Source of the DNA: Bacteroidales bacterium UBA3844
GTDB taxonomy: Bacteria > Bacteroidota > Bacteroidia > Bacteroidales > Paludibacteraceae
Direction of reading: 5' to 3'
NCBI GenBank assembly: GCA_002392915.1
Contig: DGHQ01000020.1
Span: 1 to 22,060 of the forward strand
Length of the DNA: 22,060 bases
A program made the position numbers and the translations under genes. Below are positions 16,727 through 22,060 of this stretch, in pieces (positions within the stretch are counted from its first letter, which is position 1; each line of letters starts with the position of its first letter). Below the pieces are notes generated by a model that ran no database searches, was not told the origin of the DNA, and saw only the letters and a list, made by a program, of their open reading frames with translations.

Positions 16727-16800
16727 GAGGATTGTTAAGGGCCCATGTTTGATTGATATTGGCCCTAACCCTTCCCCACGTGCGAGCCGTAGGCGAGCAC
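16727..16800. repeat. Dispersed intergenic hairpin repeat, copy C
   Basis: This has the same layout as copy B. The first stem is AGGGCC/GGCCCT instead of AGGACC/GGTCCT, a compensated A-T to G-C change. The second hairpin is unchanged. The 66 bases between B and C include a small stem, TGACA/TGTCA (16705-16721). Confidence 0.85.
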
Positions 16801-16950
16801 AAAAAAATTAATAAAACCACAGAGAATTAAAGTTTACAGAGAAAAGCTACGCTTTTATATGAGAAAAAGAGATGAGAATCCAATCAGGAAGTGGAATATG
16901 ATTCACAGATCACTTAAATATCAACACTTTTCATTTTTTCTTACTATCTC
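16801..16950. other. Gene-free AT-rich spacer before the rplS promoter
   Basis: No credible coding frame. It has an ACCACAGAGAATTAAAG-type stretch of a kind common between Bacteroidota genes and a short hairpin, AAAAGC-TAC-GCTTTT (16842-16856). Confidence 0.5.
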
Positions 16951-16981
16951 TTTGTGAAATAATAAAAAAGATGTACTTTTG
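16951..16981 (+). promoter_or_regulatory. Promoter of rplS
   Basis: TTTG (16951-16954), a spacer of exactly 19 bases, then TACTTTTG (16974-16981): a perfect match to the Bacteroidota housekeeping promoter. Confidence 0.87.
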
Positions 16982-17064
16982 CATCGTTTTTGCGTAACCG
17001 CTTATGATGGCAAGGAGCCTCGGTAATGTTGCGTTAAGTTGAATAAGAAAAAACAAATAAAAAA
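16982..17064 (+). promoter_or_regulatory. Structured rplS leader, candidate autoregulatory element
   Basis: The leader of about 75 nt folds locally: ACCG (16997-17000) pairs with CGGT (17021-17024), enclosing GGC (17009-17011) paired with GCC (17017-17019) around an AAGGA loop, with an 8-base one-sided bulge. Leaders that bind L19 are known from Bacteroidota relatives, so feedback control by bL19 is possible. The match is inferred from position and shape only. Confidence 0.4.
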
Positions 17065-17418
17065 ATGGCAGTAGATTTGATTAAGATTGCTGAAGAGGCT
17101 TTCGCTACAAAGAAAGAGATCCCAGCATTCAAGAGTGGAGACACTATCACAGTTTCTTACCGTATCGTAGAGGGAAACAAGGAGCGTATCCAGCAGTTTA
17201 GAGGTGTTGTTATCCGTATCAGCGGACACCAGGACAAGAAGAGATTCACAGTTCGTAAGATCTCTAGCGGTGTAGGTGTAGAGAGAATCTTCCCTATGGA
17301 GTCTCCTTTCATCGACAGCATCCAGGTTAACAAGCTAGGTGTTGTACGTCGTGCTAAGCTTTACTACCTACGTAACCTTACAGGTAAGAAGGCAAGAATC
17401 AAAGAGAAAAGACAGTAA
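17065..17418 (+). CDS. rplS: 50S ribosomal protein bL19
   Basis: The 117-residue protein sits at the 30S-50S interface. It matches the family from end to end: FKSGDTITVSYRIVEG near the start, QQFRGVVIRISG, the VGVERIFPMESPFID segment and the C-terminal LYYLRNLTGKKARIKEKR. It has its own promoter and terminator, so it forms a single-gene unit here rather than lying with rpsP/rimM/trmD as in many other phyla. Codon use is strongly biased compared with neighbours (GGT, CGT, TCT), as expected for high expression. Confidence 0.98.
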   Translation: MAVDLIKIAEEAFATKKEIPAFKSGDTITVSYRIVEGNKERIQQFRGVVIRISGHQDKKRFTVRKISSGVGVERIFPMESPFIDSIQVNKLGVVRRAKLYYLRNLTGKKARIKEKRQ

Positions 17419-17437
17419 TCAATTTGATTTTCAGCAT

Positions 17438-17467
17438 AAAAAGCGTGTTTTCATACACGCTTTTTTT
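17438..17467 (+). terminator. Intrinsic terminator after rplS
   Basis: AAAAAGCGTGT (17438-17448) pairs perfectly with ACACGCTTTTT (17455-17465) around a 6-base loop, followed by more T. It lies 19 bases after the rplS stop. Confidence 0.9.
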
Positions 17468-17495
17468 GTACAAAAAATCCTATAATGAAAAAATT

Positions 17496-18753
17496 ATGGC
17501 AAGCAATCAACCTAAACACGGCACACAATCAGACAAAAAACGATTTTTCGACAAAAAATTCATTTTGACGATAGTGTTCATCGCCATAGTTTCTATCACT
17601 TTTAATTTTATTTTTGCCAAACTCACACAAGACAACAAATATAATATCATCAGTGAAACCGACAGGACTTGCCAGATCGACATCTCTGTGGAGCAGTCCA
17701 TATTCTCGATGAATATTTTTGAGTTGGTCAAACACATTAAAAGAAATTCAAAAGAACTCATTATCCCAGAAAAAGTTGACATCAACGGAAAAAGAATACA
17801 CTGTGGTCAAGATCACTGGCAATAGAGAAAAAAAAGAATTTGAATCAGTCGCATTGCCAAACTCCTTGATAGAGATAGGAAACTTTGCATTCTATAATTG
17901 CGAATGTCTAAAAGAGATCAAGATTCCGAATTCTGTGAAAAGCATTGGGGATTGGGCATTCAAAGGTTGCACAAGCCTACAAACTGTCATCATTCCGGAT
18001 TCTGTGAAAAGCATTGGGTTTGAGACATTCGAAGATTGTTCAAGTCTACAGACAGTCAACATTCCGAATTCTGTGAAAAGCATTGGAGATTGGGCATTCT
18101 ACAGGTGTTCAAGCCTACAAACAATCAAGATTCCAAATTCTGTGAAAAGCATTGGGGATATGGCATTCTCTTACTGTAAAAGTCTACAGACAATCAAGAT
18201 TCCGAATTCTGTGAAAAGCATTGGGTATAGGACATTCTATAGTTGTTCAAGTCTAAAAGAAATCGACATTCCAGATTCTGTGGAAAGCATTGGGGATGGG
18301 GCATTTAAGAACTGTTCAAGACTAAAAGGAATCGACATTCCGGATTCTGTGAAAAGCATTGGGGATGGGGCATTCTCAGGTTGTTCAAGTCTACAAACAA
18401 TCAAGATTCCAAATTCTGTGGAAAGCATTGGGAATGGGGCATTTAAGAACTGTTCAAGACTAAAAACAGTCATCATTCCGAATTCTGTAAAAAGCATTGG
18501 AGGATGGGCATTCGAAGGTTGTTCAAATCTACAAACAATCGACATTCCGGATTCTGTGGAAAGCATTGGGGAAAAGGCATTCCGTGGTTGCACTAACCTA
18601 AAAGAAGTCAAGATTCCAAATTCTGTGAAAAGCATTGGGGATGAGGCATTCTATGGTTGTTCAAGCCTACAAACTGTCAACATTCCTAATTCTGTGGAAA
18701 GCATTGGGAATCAGGCATTCAAAGGGACTCCATGGGAAGAAAATAAACAATAA
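17496..18753 (+). pseudogene. BspA-like leucine-rich-repeat membrane protein, split by a one-base frameshift
   Basis: The first frame (ATG 17496, stop 17825) encodes a basic N-terminus, one membrane helix (about residues 22-41) and a linker reaching VDING, then goes astray. The repeat frame carries 13 leucine-rich units to the stop at 18753 but has only a TTG near 17719 as a start. Removing one A from the A5 run at 17789-17793 joins them as VDINGKEYTVVKITGN, the normal lead-in to BspA-type LRR_5 domains, giving a protein of about 418 residues. The repeats follow IPNSVKSIGDxAFxxCSSLQT and end in a usual cap (FKGTPWEENKQ). Intact, it would be a single-pass protein with its LRR domain outside the cytoplasm. 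It may be a recent pseudogene, a slippage-switched gene or a sequencing error. Read simply, it appears as two ORFs overlapping by about 107 bases. Confidence 0.85.
17854..18735 (+). repeat. Thirteen 69-bp tandem DNA repeats encoding leucine-rich units
   Basis: The ATTCC...TCTGTG(A/G)AAAGCATTGG core recurs at exact 69-base steps (17923, 17992, 18061 and so on to 18682), with a more diverged first unit at 17854. Identity is high at the DNA level, including third positions, and no step contains an indel, which suggests recent expansion or ongoing homogenisation. Confidence 0.92.
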
Positions 18754-18947
18754 AATTCGTCCACGACAGAGTAATCCATACATGCCAAACATAAAATGGT
18801 TGTTTTCTGAACCTATGGCAGGTTTGTTAGTCTCTCAATTTTTCCAACAAAAAAGATACATTTCTCAAAACAAATCACTACCTTCGCACATGTCAACCTG
18901 GTGAAATTGCGACAATTCCGTCTACTCAATTGGGAATAGCGGACTTT

Positions 18948-18955
18948 TTATTTTG
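18948..18955 (+). promoter_or_regulatory. Weak -7-like box before the tetracysteine gene
   Basis: TTATTTTG matches seven of eight positions of TAnnTTTG; no good -33 box is seen. A GAGAGGGGG stretch just before the ATG at 18995 is an unusually strong Shine-Dalgarno-like sequence for this phylum. The rest of 18754-18994 shows no gene. Confidence 0.3.
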
Positions 18956-18994
18956 CGAAATCAAATCTATCTATAGAGAGGGGGAAATATAGAC

Positions 18995-19609
18995 ATGAAC
19001 GGAAGAGAAAAATGTAAAATTCTACGAGAGATAAGGCAAAAGATTGCTTTAGACAACAATATCTCTCTTGTGACAAACGAATGCAAACATAAAGGAGAAT
19101 GCAAAGGGACATGTCCTAAATGCGAATCAGAGGTCATCTATCTGGAGAATGAACTGCGAAGAAAACGGAGCATGGGTCAATACATTACAATCGCAGGTCT
19201 TGCGTTGAGCAGCACTGTTGGTTTGTCGGCATGTTTCGAAATAGAAGGTGATGTGGCAGGAGAGCCCTCATACTACAGCGACGATGTGTCGAGCAGAGAA
19301 AACGCACGAAGAGGGGCAATATACCGCAATCTCATTGATTATATCAAGAGTCATCCAATTTCGATTTCCGACACTACCAATCTGAAAGAAATATACTCTT
19401 GTATTAATTTCACTGTCTCCCCAGAAGGGAAAGTGACAGGAATCAAAAATTTTTATGGAGATGATCAAGTATTGACCATTTTTGAAAATTATCTGAAGGA
19501 AATACCCCAAGAGATACTCTACGGACTCTCTACTGAGTGCATCTACAGATTAAACTTATATATTGAAGGAAACGAGATCATTGTCAGAGACTCATACACT
19601 AACCTATAA
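18995..19609 (+). CDS. Membrane protein with N-terminal tetracysteine domain and TonB_C-like C-terminus
   Basis: 204 residues, not assigned to a named family. Residues 1-55 form a charged helix followed by a compact cysteine cluster, C30-x5-C36-x3-C40-x2-C43 (GTCPKCE), which looks like a metal site (zinc ribbon or Fe-S). I recall similar N-terminal modules (helix, then HKGxCxGTCPxCE) on other Bacteroidales membrane proteins, but that is memory, not a search. Residues 62-80 are one membrane segment ending LSAC (Cys80), which resembles a lipobox although it lies too far in for a normal lipoprotein signal. Residues about 100-204 (INFTVSPEGKVTGIKNF) resemble the TonB C-terminal fold. Topology is probably Cys domain inside and C-domain in the periplasm. 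The outer-membrane barrel gene follows after 35 bases. Confidence 0.75.
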   Translation: MNGREKCKILREIRQKIALDNNISLVTNECKHKGECKGTCPKCESEVIYLENELRRKRSMGQYITIAGLALSSTVGLSACFEIEGDVAGEPSYYSDDVSSRENARRGAIYRNLIDYIKSHPISISDTTNLKEIYSCINFTVSPEGKVTGIKNFYGDDQVLTIFENYLKEIPQEILYGLSTECIYRLNLYIEGNEIIVRDSYTNL

Positions 19610-19644
19610 TCAACGTTTCAAACAATTATCACAAGACAGGCAAA

Positions 19645-20283
19645 ATGATTTTCAAACGAGTTTTATTATCATTATTATCAGCGGTTGTTATTGGAAATGT
19701 TTGTGCCGACGACACCGAAAACGGATACGACCGTCATGGATATGTGCTACGACCAGAGATGGGAATAGGGTCATCCAGCTACCACAGTGAAGGGGCTCCG
19801 TACGCCAATGTCGACTTTGGATATCAATTTTCCAACCCATTTTTTGCTGGCGTGGGAGTGGAATACACCATTGCAAGTCCAAACCACCACAGAGTATACA
19901 GCACACTTCCAATCTATATATCCACAAGAGTAAGCCCTGTGAAACGACCAGTGACCCCGTTTGTGGATTTGAAAATCGGCTATAACATAGCACTCAAAAG
20001 TAGGGATTATTCTTATCCTTCCTATTACAAAAGTGCCAACTCATTGTGGAATTTTGAAGAAAATATCGAAGAGGAGAAATGGAAAGGCCTATTTTTGTAC
20101 ACTTCAATAGGCATCCAAATCAGAAAAGTTGAATTTCTGTGTTTTTTCAATATCACCGGAGCTCTTTTTGAAAAAAAGATATACAACAGCGAAACAGACA
20201 TGACAATAAAAACAGAAGAAGAGAGACGGAGATATGGTGGATTAGGAATAAAACTAGGTTATAACATCAATCTGAGTCGTTGA
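19645..20283 (+). CDS. Outer-membrane beta-barrel protein (small porin-like)
   Basis: 212 residues with a signal peptide (MIFKRVLLSLLSAVVIGNVCA) and then alternating amphipathic strands with aromatic girdles: YVLRPEMGIGSSSY, ANVDFGYQF, FFAGVGVEYTI, YSTLPIYISTRV, TPFVDLKIGYNIAL and the closing GGLGIKLGYNINL. The size suits an 8-stranded barrel of the OmpX/OmpW or OMP_b-brl kind. The specific function is unknown. It is probably co-transcribed with the tetracysteine protein 35 bases upstream. The stop TGA (20281-20283) lies at the border of the left 113-bp repeat, and the protein ends in Ser-Arg rather than an aromatic residue, so its extreme C-terminus may have been altered by the event that placed the repeat there. 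Confidence 0.8.
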   Translation: MIFKRVLLSLLSAVVIGNVCADDTENGYDRHGYVLRPEMGIGSSSYHSEGAPYANVDFGYQFSNPFFAGVGVEYTIASPNHHRVYSTLPIYISTRVSPVKRPVTPFVDLKIGYNIALKSRDYSYPSYYKSANSLWNFEENIEEEKWKGLFLYTSIGIQIRKVEFLCFFNITGALFEKKIYNSETDMTIKTEEERRRYGGLGIKLGYNINLSR

Positions 20284-20394
20284 TTTCCAGTTTTGATATG
20301 ATTTCTCTTGTTATAACCATACTTCATCATCATTACACAACCACAAAATCAATCAAAACAAACGTTTTCTCACACTCTAGATGCGAAAAATGTG
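20282..20394. repeat. 113-bp direct repeat, left copy, with dead start of the DUF4143 ATPase gene
   Basis: Matches 21948-22060 at an offset of 1666 with five mismatches in 113. On the minus strand it holds the ATPase gene's upstream region, its ATG (20320) and its first 13 codons (MVITREIISKLEI), then reads NDSD and stops. The -7 box is TGATTTTG here against TAATTTTG in the right copy. It is best seen as a remnant of a second gene copy. Confidence 0.93.
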
Positions 20395-20429
20395 AGAAAT
20401 TTCACATTTTTCGCACCTAAAGTGTGAGA
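20368..20429. repeat. Large inverted repeat (28-base arms, 6-base loop)
   Basis: Arms 20368-20395 and 20402-20429 pair at 26 of 28 positions; the arms begin and end TCTCACACT/AGTGTGAGA and contain TGCGAAAAATGTGA. The left arm belongs to the 113-bp direct repeat, and the same arm reappears at the right window edge (22034-22060). It sits directly upstream of the remnant promoter, so it could be an operator, a terminator for whatever lies upstream, or a mobile-element end. Confidence 0.88.
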
Positions 20430-20430
20430 T

Positions 20431-20464
20431 CAATTCATAATGCGTAATGCATAATTCGTAATTG
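20431..20464. repeat. AT-rich imperfect palindrome (CAATT...AATTG)
   Basis: CAATTCATAATGCG followed by TAATGCATAATTCG and TAATTG: units of a TAATGCATAAT-type intergenic repeat common in Bacteroidota. It is gene-free. Confidence 0.5.
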
Positions 20465-20493
20465 TGGGGATAATCCATCGATGGTATTGAAAA

Positions 20494-20519
20494 CCGTAGG
20501 GGCGATCCCTTGTGGTCGC
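20494..20519. repeat. CCGTAGGGGCGA-type palindromic intergenic repeat
   Basis: CCGTAGG followed by GCGATC (20502-20507) pairing with GGTCGC (20514-20519) with one wobble. The CCGTAGG(T/G)GCGA start is shared with the two 42-bp repeats at 3187 and 3229. Confidence 0.6.
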
Positions 20520-20558
20520 TCAAACCAGAATATAATATGGTCACCCGGATTTGAAAAA

Positions 20559-20589
20559 TGTGGAGACGCCACAACGCAACGTCTCCACA
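20559..20589. repeat. Perfect 10-bp inverted repeat 3' of the ATPase gene
   Basis: TGTGGAGACG (20559-20568) pairs with CGTCTCCACA (20580-20589) across 11 bases. It resembles GAGACG..CGTCTC intergenic palindromes found in many genomes. It lies 30 bases after the minus-strand ATPase stop, so it may also act as that gene's 3' hairpin. Confidence 0.8.
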
Positions 20590-20618
20590 GGTCAATTCCA
20601 ATCACGTCGATAATCGAT

Positions 20619-21986
20619 TTATTTTGTACGCTTCACAAAAGACAATATATCCTTTAACCAATCACAAAGGAATAACGGTATATTAACGACATTACCATTG
20701 ATATTTAAATTCCTCATAGAAAAACGAAGTCTTATTTCTGGAGCGTACTTATCTTGGTAAACCTTAAGACTTTGTCCTGAAACATTCTCTTCTGCTTTCA
20801 CTTCTATAGGACGTATCTCTAATCCGTCTTGAATAAGAAAATCAACTTCCGCCTTATTACCTGTCAACGTCCAGTAATGAGGAGAGTTGTATCCTTGAGC
20901 CAACAAAGAGGAAAGGACAAAATTTTCTGCCATCGCTCCCTTAAATTCTTTCAACAAGTCTCCTTTTGCAATCACCGCCTCAGGTGGCAGTTCTGCCATC
21001 GTACGAAGAATTGCTTGATCAAGCATATAAATCTTGAATGCTGTTGTTTCTTCGTAATGTTTAAGTGGCAACTGAGGGGTCTCACACACATAAATACGAT
21101 ATACCATACCAGAAAGGACCAACCAATCAAGCGCTGACTCATATTCTCGGGCTCTGGCTCCCTCTCTCACTACTCTAAAAATAAATTTCTTATTCTCGCG
21201 AGATAGTTGAGACGGAATGCTTCTCCAAATCTCCCTGATACGAGGAATATCCTTAGCATCCACATGTTTAGTGAAATCATATTCGTAAGATTTACGCAGT
21301 TCAGCAAGATCATTTTCTATCTTTTCCATTCCTACTCCATCCAACATATGGCTACATGGTTTTGGAAGACCTCCACACACCTGATAACGACGGTATTGCT
21401 CCTTAAGTTTATTAAACAATATTTCAGGAAGAGGTTCTAACAATTCTAGACGGGACTCCGTTTGTTGCATAAGCAAAGGATCACTCATACGTAAGAACTC
21501 ACGAAAAGTCACAGGATACATTTCAAGGAAACTGACTTTTCCAACCGGAAATGTATTGGCCATCTCATCGGTCTCTTCGCTATTCTTTGTTTTTCTATTA
21601 ACTGCGACTCCAAGCAAAGATCCAGCAGCAATGACATGATAGCCAGGGGCATCTTCCTTGAAATACTTTAGGGAATTGAGCGCCGCTTTGCAATCTTGAA
21701 TTTCATCAAAGAAAATCAATGTTTCGCTTTCTACCAAAGGGACATCCGTATATAGAGACAATTCACTTAAAATACGTTTCACATCCTTTGTCTTCTCAAA
21801 AATCCCCTTCAGTTCCTCTTGTTTATCAAAATTGAATATAGCTGTATACTTATAAGATGTGCGTCCAAATTCAGCGACAGCCCAAGATTTGCCAATCTGT
21901 CTTGCTCCCTGCACGATTAAAGGAGAACGGTCAACGTCCTTTTTCCAGATTTCCAGTTTTGATATGATTTCTCTTGTTATAACCAT
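20619..21986 (-). CDS. AAA_14/DUF4143 ATPase with a C-terminal PD-(D/E)XK-like domain
   Basis: 455 residues, the usual size. Walker A is GARQIGKS (27-34), Walker B LIFFDEIQD (90-98), followed by AAGSLLGVAV (120-129) and the family's FPVGKVSFLEMYPVTFREFL region (146-165). The C-terminal DUF4143 part (about 205-455) has the nuclease-like pattern E380-x-D382...E395-V-K397 with a further E354. These P-loop ATPases are abundant and often multi-copy in Bacteroidales; their role is not settled, and proposals include DNA-related or mobile-element-associated functions. The gene is complete, convergent with the barrel gene, and flanked by 113-bp direct repeats. The right repeat overlaps its first 13 codons and promoter. 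Confidence 0.92.
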   Translation of the reverse strand: MVITREIISKLEIWKKDVDRSPLIVQGARQIGKSWAVAEFGRTSYKYTAIFNFDKQEELKGIFEKTKDVKRILSELSLYTDVPLVESETLIFFDEIQDCKAALNSLKYFKEDAPGYHVIAAGSLLGVAVNRKTKNSEETDEMANTFPVGKVSFLEMYPVTFREFLRMSDPLLMQQTESRLELLEPLPEILFNKLKEQYRRYQVCGGLPKPCSHMLDGVGMEKIENDLAELRKSYEYDFTKHVDAKDIPRIREIWRSIPSQLSRENKKFIFRVVREGARAREYESALDWLVLSGMVYRIYVCETPQLPLKHYEETTAFKIYMLDQAILRTMAELPPEAVIAKGDLLKEFKGAMAENFVLSSLLAQGYNSPHYWTLTGNKAEVDFLIQDGLEIRPIEVKAEENVSGQSLKVYQDKYAPEIRLRFSMRNLNINGNVVNIPLFLCDWLKDILSFVKRTK

Positions 21987-22060
21987 ACTTCATCATCATT
22001 ACACAACCACAAAATTAATCAAAACAAACGTTTCCTCACACTTTAGGTGCGAAAAGTGTG
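21948..22060. repeat. 113-bp direct repeat, right copy (continues past the edge)
   Basis: Covers the functional ATPase start (ATG at 21986 on the minus strand), its promoter and the beginning of the inverted repeat, matching 20282-20394. The match is still running at the last base, so the true repeat is longer than 113 bp. Confidence 0.93.
22010..22040 (-). promoter_or_regulatory. Candidate promoter of the DUF4143 ATPase gene
   Basis: On the minus strand: TGTG (22040-22037), a 19-base spacer, then TAATTTTG (22017-22010). The -7 box is consensus and the -33 box is one base off TTTG. The start site would be about 15-20 bases before the ATG. Confidence 0.5.

Noticed and set aside
17785..17800. 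Programmed ribosomal frameshift in the LRR gene
   Set aside because: Restoring the frame needs +1 (or -2) movement; the site GGAAAAAGAA is not a standard -1 slippery heptamer and no stimulatory stem was seen. An indel is simpler.
17854..18735. CRISPR-like array
   Set aside because: The 69-bp units are coding throughout with no unique spacers; they encode leucine-rich repeats.
17719..18753. LRR frame as an independent gene with a TTG start
   Set aside because: The N-terminal residues before TEKEYTVV are the out-of-frame reading of the upstream coding part, while the joined frame gives a standard lead-in; a frameshifted single gene explains both.
18635..18904. 89-residue plus-strand ORF overlapping the end of the LRR gene
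   Set aside because: Most of it is the LRR repeat DNA read in another frame, followed by unremarkable spacer.
20368..20429. Insertion-sequence terminal repeats
   Set aside because: The arms are only 6 bases apart with no transposase between them or elsewhere in the window.
20377..20601. 74-residue minus-strand ORF between the barrel gene and the ATPase gene
   Set aside because: It runs through three palindromic repeats; peptides such as NYELCITHYEL are typical translations of intergenic repeats, not of genes.

Overview
The window looks like chromosomal DNA from a Bacteroidota bacterium, most likely a Prevotella-like member of the Bacteroidales. Signs of this are promoters of the TTTG-N19-TAnnTTTG type (before apbE and rplS), few Shine-Dalgarno sequences, many lipoproteins, and families typical of the phylum: BspA-like leucine-rich repeats, WG repeats, beta-helix proteins with the choice-of-anchor Q ending, YkuD_2 transpeptidase and DUF4143 ATPase. 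Genus is inference. No tRNA, rRNA, CRISPR array or transposase was seen.

Layout. (1) 1-2914, minus: the first 971 codons of a large secreted beta-helix protein that runs off the left edge. (2) 2915-3413: intergenic, with a pair of 42-bp repeats that fold into hairpins, a heptamer tract and a textbook promoter. (3) 3414-11536, plus: a tight six-gene operon, apbE - WG-repeat protein - DEAD-box helicase - low-molecular-weight tyrosine phosphatase - polytopic membrane protein - lipoprotein with a beta-propeller and one CxxCH haem motif. Four of the five junctions are ATGA overlaps, and a strong hairpin terminator closes the unit. (4) 11608-13810: thpR, frr and rsgA, an RNA and ribosome housekeeping block. 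(5) 14150-16538: an orphan sensor histidine kinase, a small lipoprotein and an L,D-transpeptidase. (6) 17065-17418: rplS with its own promoter and a possibly structured leader. (7) 17496-18753: a membrane-anchored leucine-rich-repeat gene split by a one-base frameshift in an A5 run. (8) 18995-20283: a tetracysteine/TM/TonB_C-like protein followed by an outer-membrane beta-barrel protein. (9) 20619-21986, minus: a DUF4143-type ATPase flanked by 113-bp direct repeats. The left repeat carries a dead copy of the gene's promoter and first 13 codons.

Themes. The six-gene operon puts periplasmic flavin-transfer and haem-motif proteins beside RNA and phosphatase functions. The intergenic spaces carry several families of structured repeats. 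Two of these families, at 3208-3273 and at 16587-16800, show paired base changes that keep stems intact. The best leads are the split LRR gene, the duplicated ends of the ATPase gene, and the covarying repeat hairpins. I did not find an obvious defence or biosynthetic system.
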